Below the pieces are notes generated by a model. The model searched no databases. It saw only the letters and a program-made list of their open reading frames with translations, and was not told where the DNA came from. From the NCBI RefSeq assembly GCF_900167365.1, contig NZ_FUXL01000012.1, positions 62,001 to 126,000 on the forward strand: DNA of 64,000 bases, read 5' to 3'. Source of the stretch: Consotaella salsifontis (GTDB taxonomy: Bacteria; Pseudomonadota; Alphaproteobacteria; Rhizobiales; Rhizobiaceae). Numbering within the stretch: the first letter of the stretch is position 1; each line of letters starts with the position of its first letter. The position numbers and the translations under genes are program-made. This document shows positions 62,622-64,000 of the stretch, one piece after another.

Positions 62622-64000
62622 ATGACCACGAATGCAAAGACTGTTTCCGTCATTGAGAACGGCGAAACGGTTTTCATCCCGCTCAACAAGCTCAAGAAGC
62701 ACCCGAAGAACGCTCGGAAGACCCCGCACAGCGAGGCGTCCATCGAGGCGAAGGCCGCGAGCATCGCCGCCAAGGGGATGCTGCAAAACCTTGTGGTGGA
62801 GCCGGAGCGTGACGGCGAAGGTGAGCCGACCGGCTTCTATCTCGTCAGCATCGGTGAAGGCCGGAGACTGGCGCAGCTTCTGCGCGTGAAACGCAAGGAG
62901 ATCAAGAAGACCGAGCCGATCCGCTGCATCATCGACACGGCGAACGATCCCGCCGAGATCAGCCTTGACGAGAACGTGACGCGCGAAGACCTCTCGCCTG
63001 CGGATCAGTTCGAACGATTCCGCGAACTTGCGGAATCGCGTGGCTGGAGTGCGGAGGAAATCGCGGCCCGCTTCGGCGTCACCCCACATGTGGTGAAGCA
63101 GCGGCTTCGCCTCGGCGCTGTCAGTCCCAAGCTGATGCAGGTGTACCGCGACGGCGAATTGACGCTGGACCAGTTGATGGCTTTTGCCATCACCGAGGAT
63201 CACGCGCGGCAGGAGCAGGTTTATGAAAACCTGTCCTATAACCGCGAGCCGTGGATCATTCGCCGCGACTTGACCAAGACCAACGTGGTGGCAGCGGATC
63301 GACGAGCGGTCTTTGTCGGACCGGAAGCCTATACGCAAGCAGGCGGCGTCATCATCCGCGACCTGTTCACCGAGGATCGCGGCGGCTTCTATGAGGATGC
63401 CGCGCTGCTGGACCGGATTGTCATCGAGAAGCTGGAACGGATCGCCGCCGAGGTTCAGGAGGCGGAAGGATGGAAGTGGGTTTCGGTCCACATCGACTAT
63501 CCCCACGCCCACGGCATGCGCCGGACCTACCCGCATCCGGTGGAGATTTCCGAGGAAGATGCCGTCGCCTACGACGCCGCGCAGGAGAACCTTGAGCGCC
63601 TGTCCGCCGAGTGGGAGGACTCGGATGTAGACCTGCCGCCCGAAGTGGATGCGCGATTTGCGGAGCTTGAAGCCGAAATCGAGCGTATCGACGGGAAGCG
63701 CCACGCCTACGAAGCCGACGAGATCGTGCGCGGCGGCGTGTTTGTCGTCCTCGGCCATGACGGCGCCGCCCGGATCGAGCGCGGTTTCATCCGCCCCGAG
63801 GACGAGGCCCCGGAGCCGGAGGAACCAGAAGCGGACGAGAACGGCGGCACCGTTATCGACGGAGTGCGCGTCAACGCCGATGGCGAGGTCATGGGCGAAG
63901 GCGAGTATGACGAGGACGGGCACCATGTTTCCGCGCTCGAGGACGAGGAAGCGGAGGAAGACGGCAAGCCGCTGTCGGACTCGCTCATCCGCGACCTGAC
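62622..64000 (+). CDS. ParB/RepB/Spo0J-like partition protein, C-terminus beyond the window
   Basis: 459 codons are visible. The N-terminal ParB nuclease-like domain has PLNKLKKHPKNARKTP, the nucleotide-binding GEGRR (78-82) and ENVTREDLSPADQFERF. A central HTH follows (SAEEIAARFGVTPHVVKQRLRL). The rest is unlike chromosomal ParB and is strongly acidic toward the visible end. Such large ParB-like proteins are backbone genes of proteobacterial plasmids and genomic islands and lie near DUF2958 genes. The start follows AGGAGAAAG. No ParA is in view. Confidence 0.92.
   Translation, partial: MTTNAKTVSVIENGETVFIPLNKLKKHPKNARKTPHSEASIEAKAASIAAKGMLQNLVVEPERDGEGEPTGFYLVSIGEGRRLAQLLRVKRKEIKKTEPIRCIIDTANDPAEISLDENVTREDLSPADQFERFRELAESRGWSAEEIAARFGVTPHVVKQRLRLGAVSPKLMQVYRDGELTLDQLMAFAITEDHARQEQVYENLSYNREPWIIRRDLTKTNVVAADRRAVFVGPEAYTQAGGVIIRDLFTEDRGGFYEDAALLDRIVIEKLERIAAEVQEAEGWKWVSVHIDYPHAHGMRRTYPHPVEISEEDAVAYDAAQENLERLSAEWEDSDVDLPPEVDARFAELEAEIERIDGKRHAYEADEIVRGGVFVVLGHDGAARIERGFIRPEDEAPEPEEPEADENGGTVIDGVRVNADGEVMGEGEYDEDGHHVSALEDEEAEEDGKPLSDSLIRDL

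Noticed and set aside
62595-63926. 443-codon minus-strand frame at the right end
   Set aside because: Opposite to a ParB-like gene with clear domains and an AGGAGAAAG ribosome site; the minus frame has no recognisable feature.

Overview
The window looks like a chromosomal segment of a high-GC alphaproteobacterium of the order Hyphomicrobiales (Rhizobiales), ending in a mobile genomic island. The order is suggested by the five-step histidine pathway (hutH-U-I-F-G), the many ABC and TRAP uptake systems, a RIME-like palindromic repeat (27560-27666), and an island backbone of DUF2958 and a large ParB-like protein. I cannot name a genus. No rRNA, tRNA, CRISPR array or transposase is visible.

Layout, left part (1-47.7 kb). 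The window opens in the N-terminus of a copper P-type ATPase with a textbook CueR/HmrR promoter. Next come a galactofuranose ABC transporter (ytfQ-ytfR-ytfT-yjfF), an orphan hypF, a dithiol SqrR/BigR-type repressor divergent from a TusA-like sulfur carrier, a DUF533 protein and yciB. A histidine-utilisation region follows (10.2-22.1 kb): hutH-hutG-hutU-hutD and hutI on the minus strand, and hutF-hutC on the plus strand. An amino-acid ABC transporter operon in the same region also encodes a cyclophilin-like protein and a helical-bundle protein. These two resemble the two halves of cucumopine synthase, an enzyme that joins histidine to 2-oxoglutarate. The same TGTATAGACAT operator lies in front of hutI/hutF and of this transporter operon, so HutC probably controls both.

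From 22.3 to 30.0 kb there is a sugar-acid type cluster: a DapA-family aldolase, a 2-hydroxyacid dehydrogenase, a TRAP transporter, a LacI-type regulator and a ribokinase. A dmsABCD DMSO-reductase operon with an FNR/FixK box follows (30.4-35.1 kb). A divergent pair of peptide-transport operons (35.2-45.1 kb) carries a ROK repressor, an MlrC-like peptidase and CutC on one side, and a ROK sugar kinase on the other. A quinone reductase/HxlR pair and a uronate-dehydrogenase-like gene complete the ordinary chromosome.

Right part (about 48-64 kb). Between a DUF2958 gene and a ParB-like gene sits a multigene cargo that looks like an anti-phage defence island. It contains an excisionase-type HTH fused to a SNF2 helicase, an Abi_C/HEPN-like protein, a type III (beta-class) DNA methyltransferase, a type III restriction subunit with a PD-(D/E)XK end, and a sacsin-like GHKL ATPase with a C-terminal zinc cluster that is split by a -1 frameshift. 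A TIGR04141/DUF6119 protein has its own promoter. The first four genes overlap by 4 bp at each junction, so they form one operon. The methyltransferase is a mosaic: its target-recognition region is clearly AT-richer than its two ends. This helicase-augmented type III R-M system is the best candidate here for an incompletely described system. The histidine-linked cucumopine-synthase-like pair is the second.
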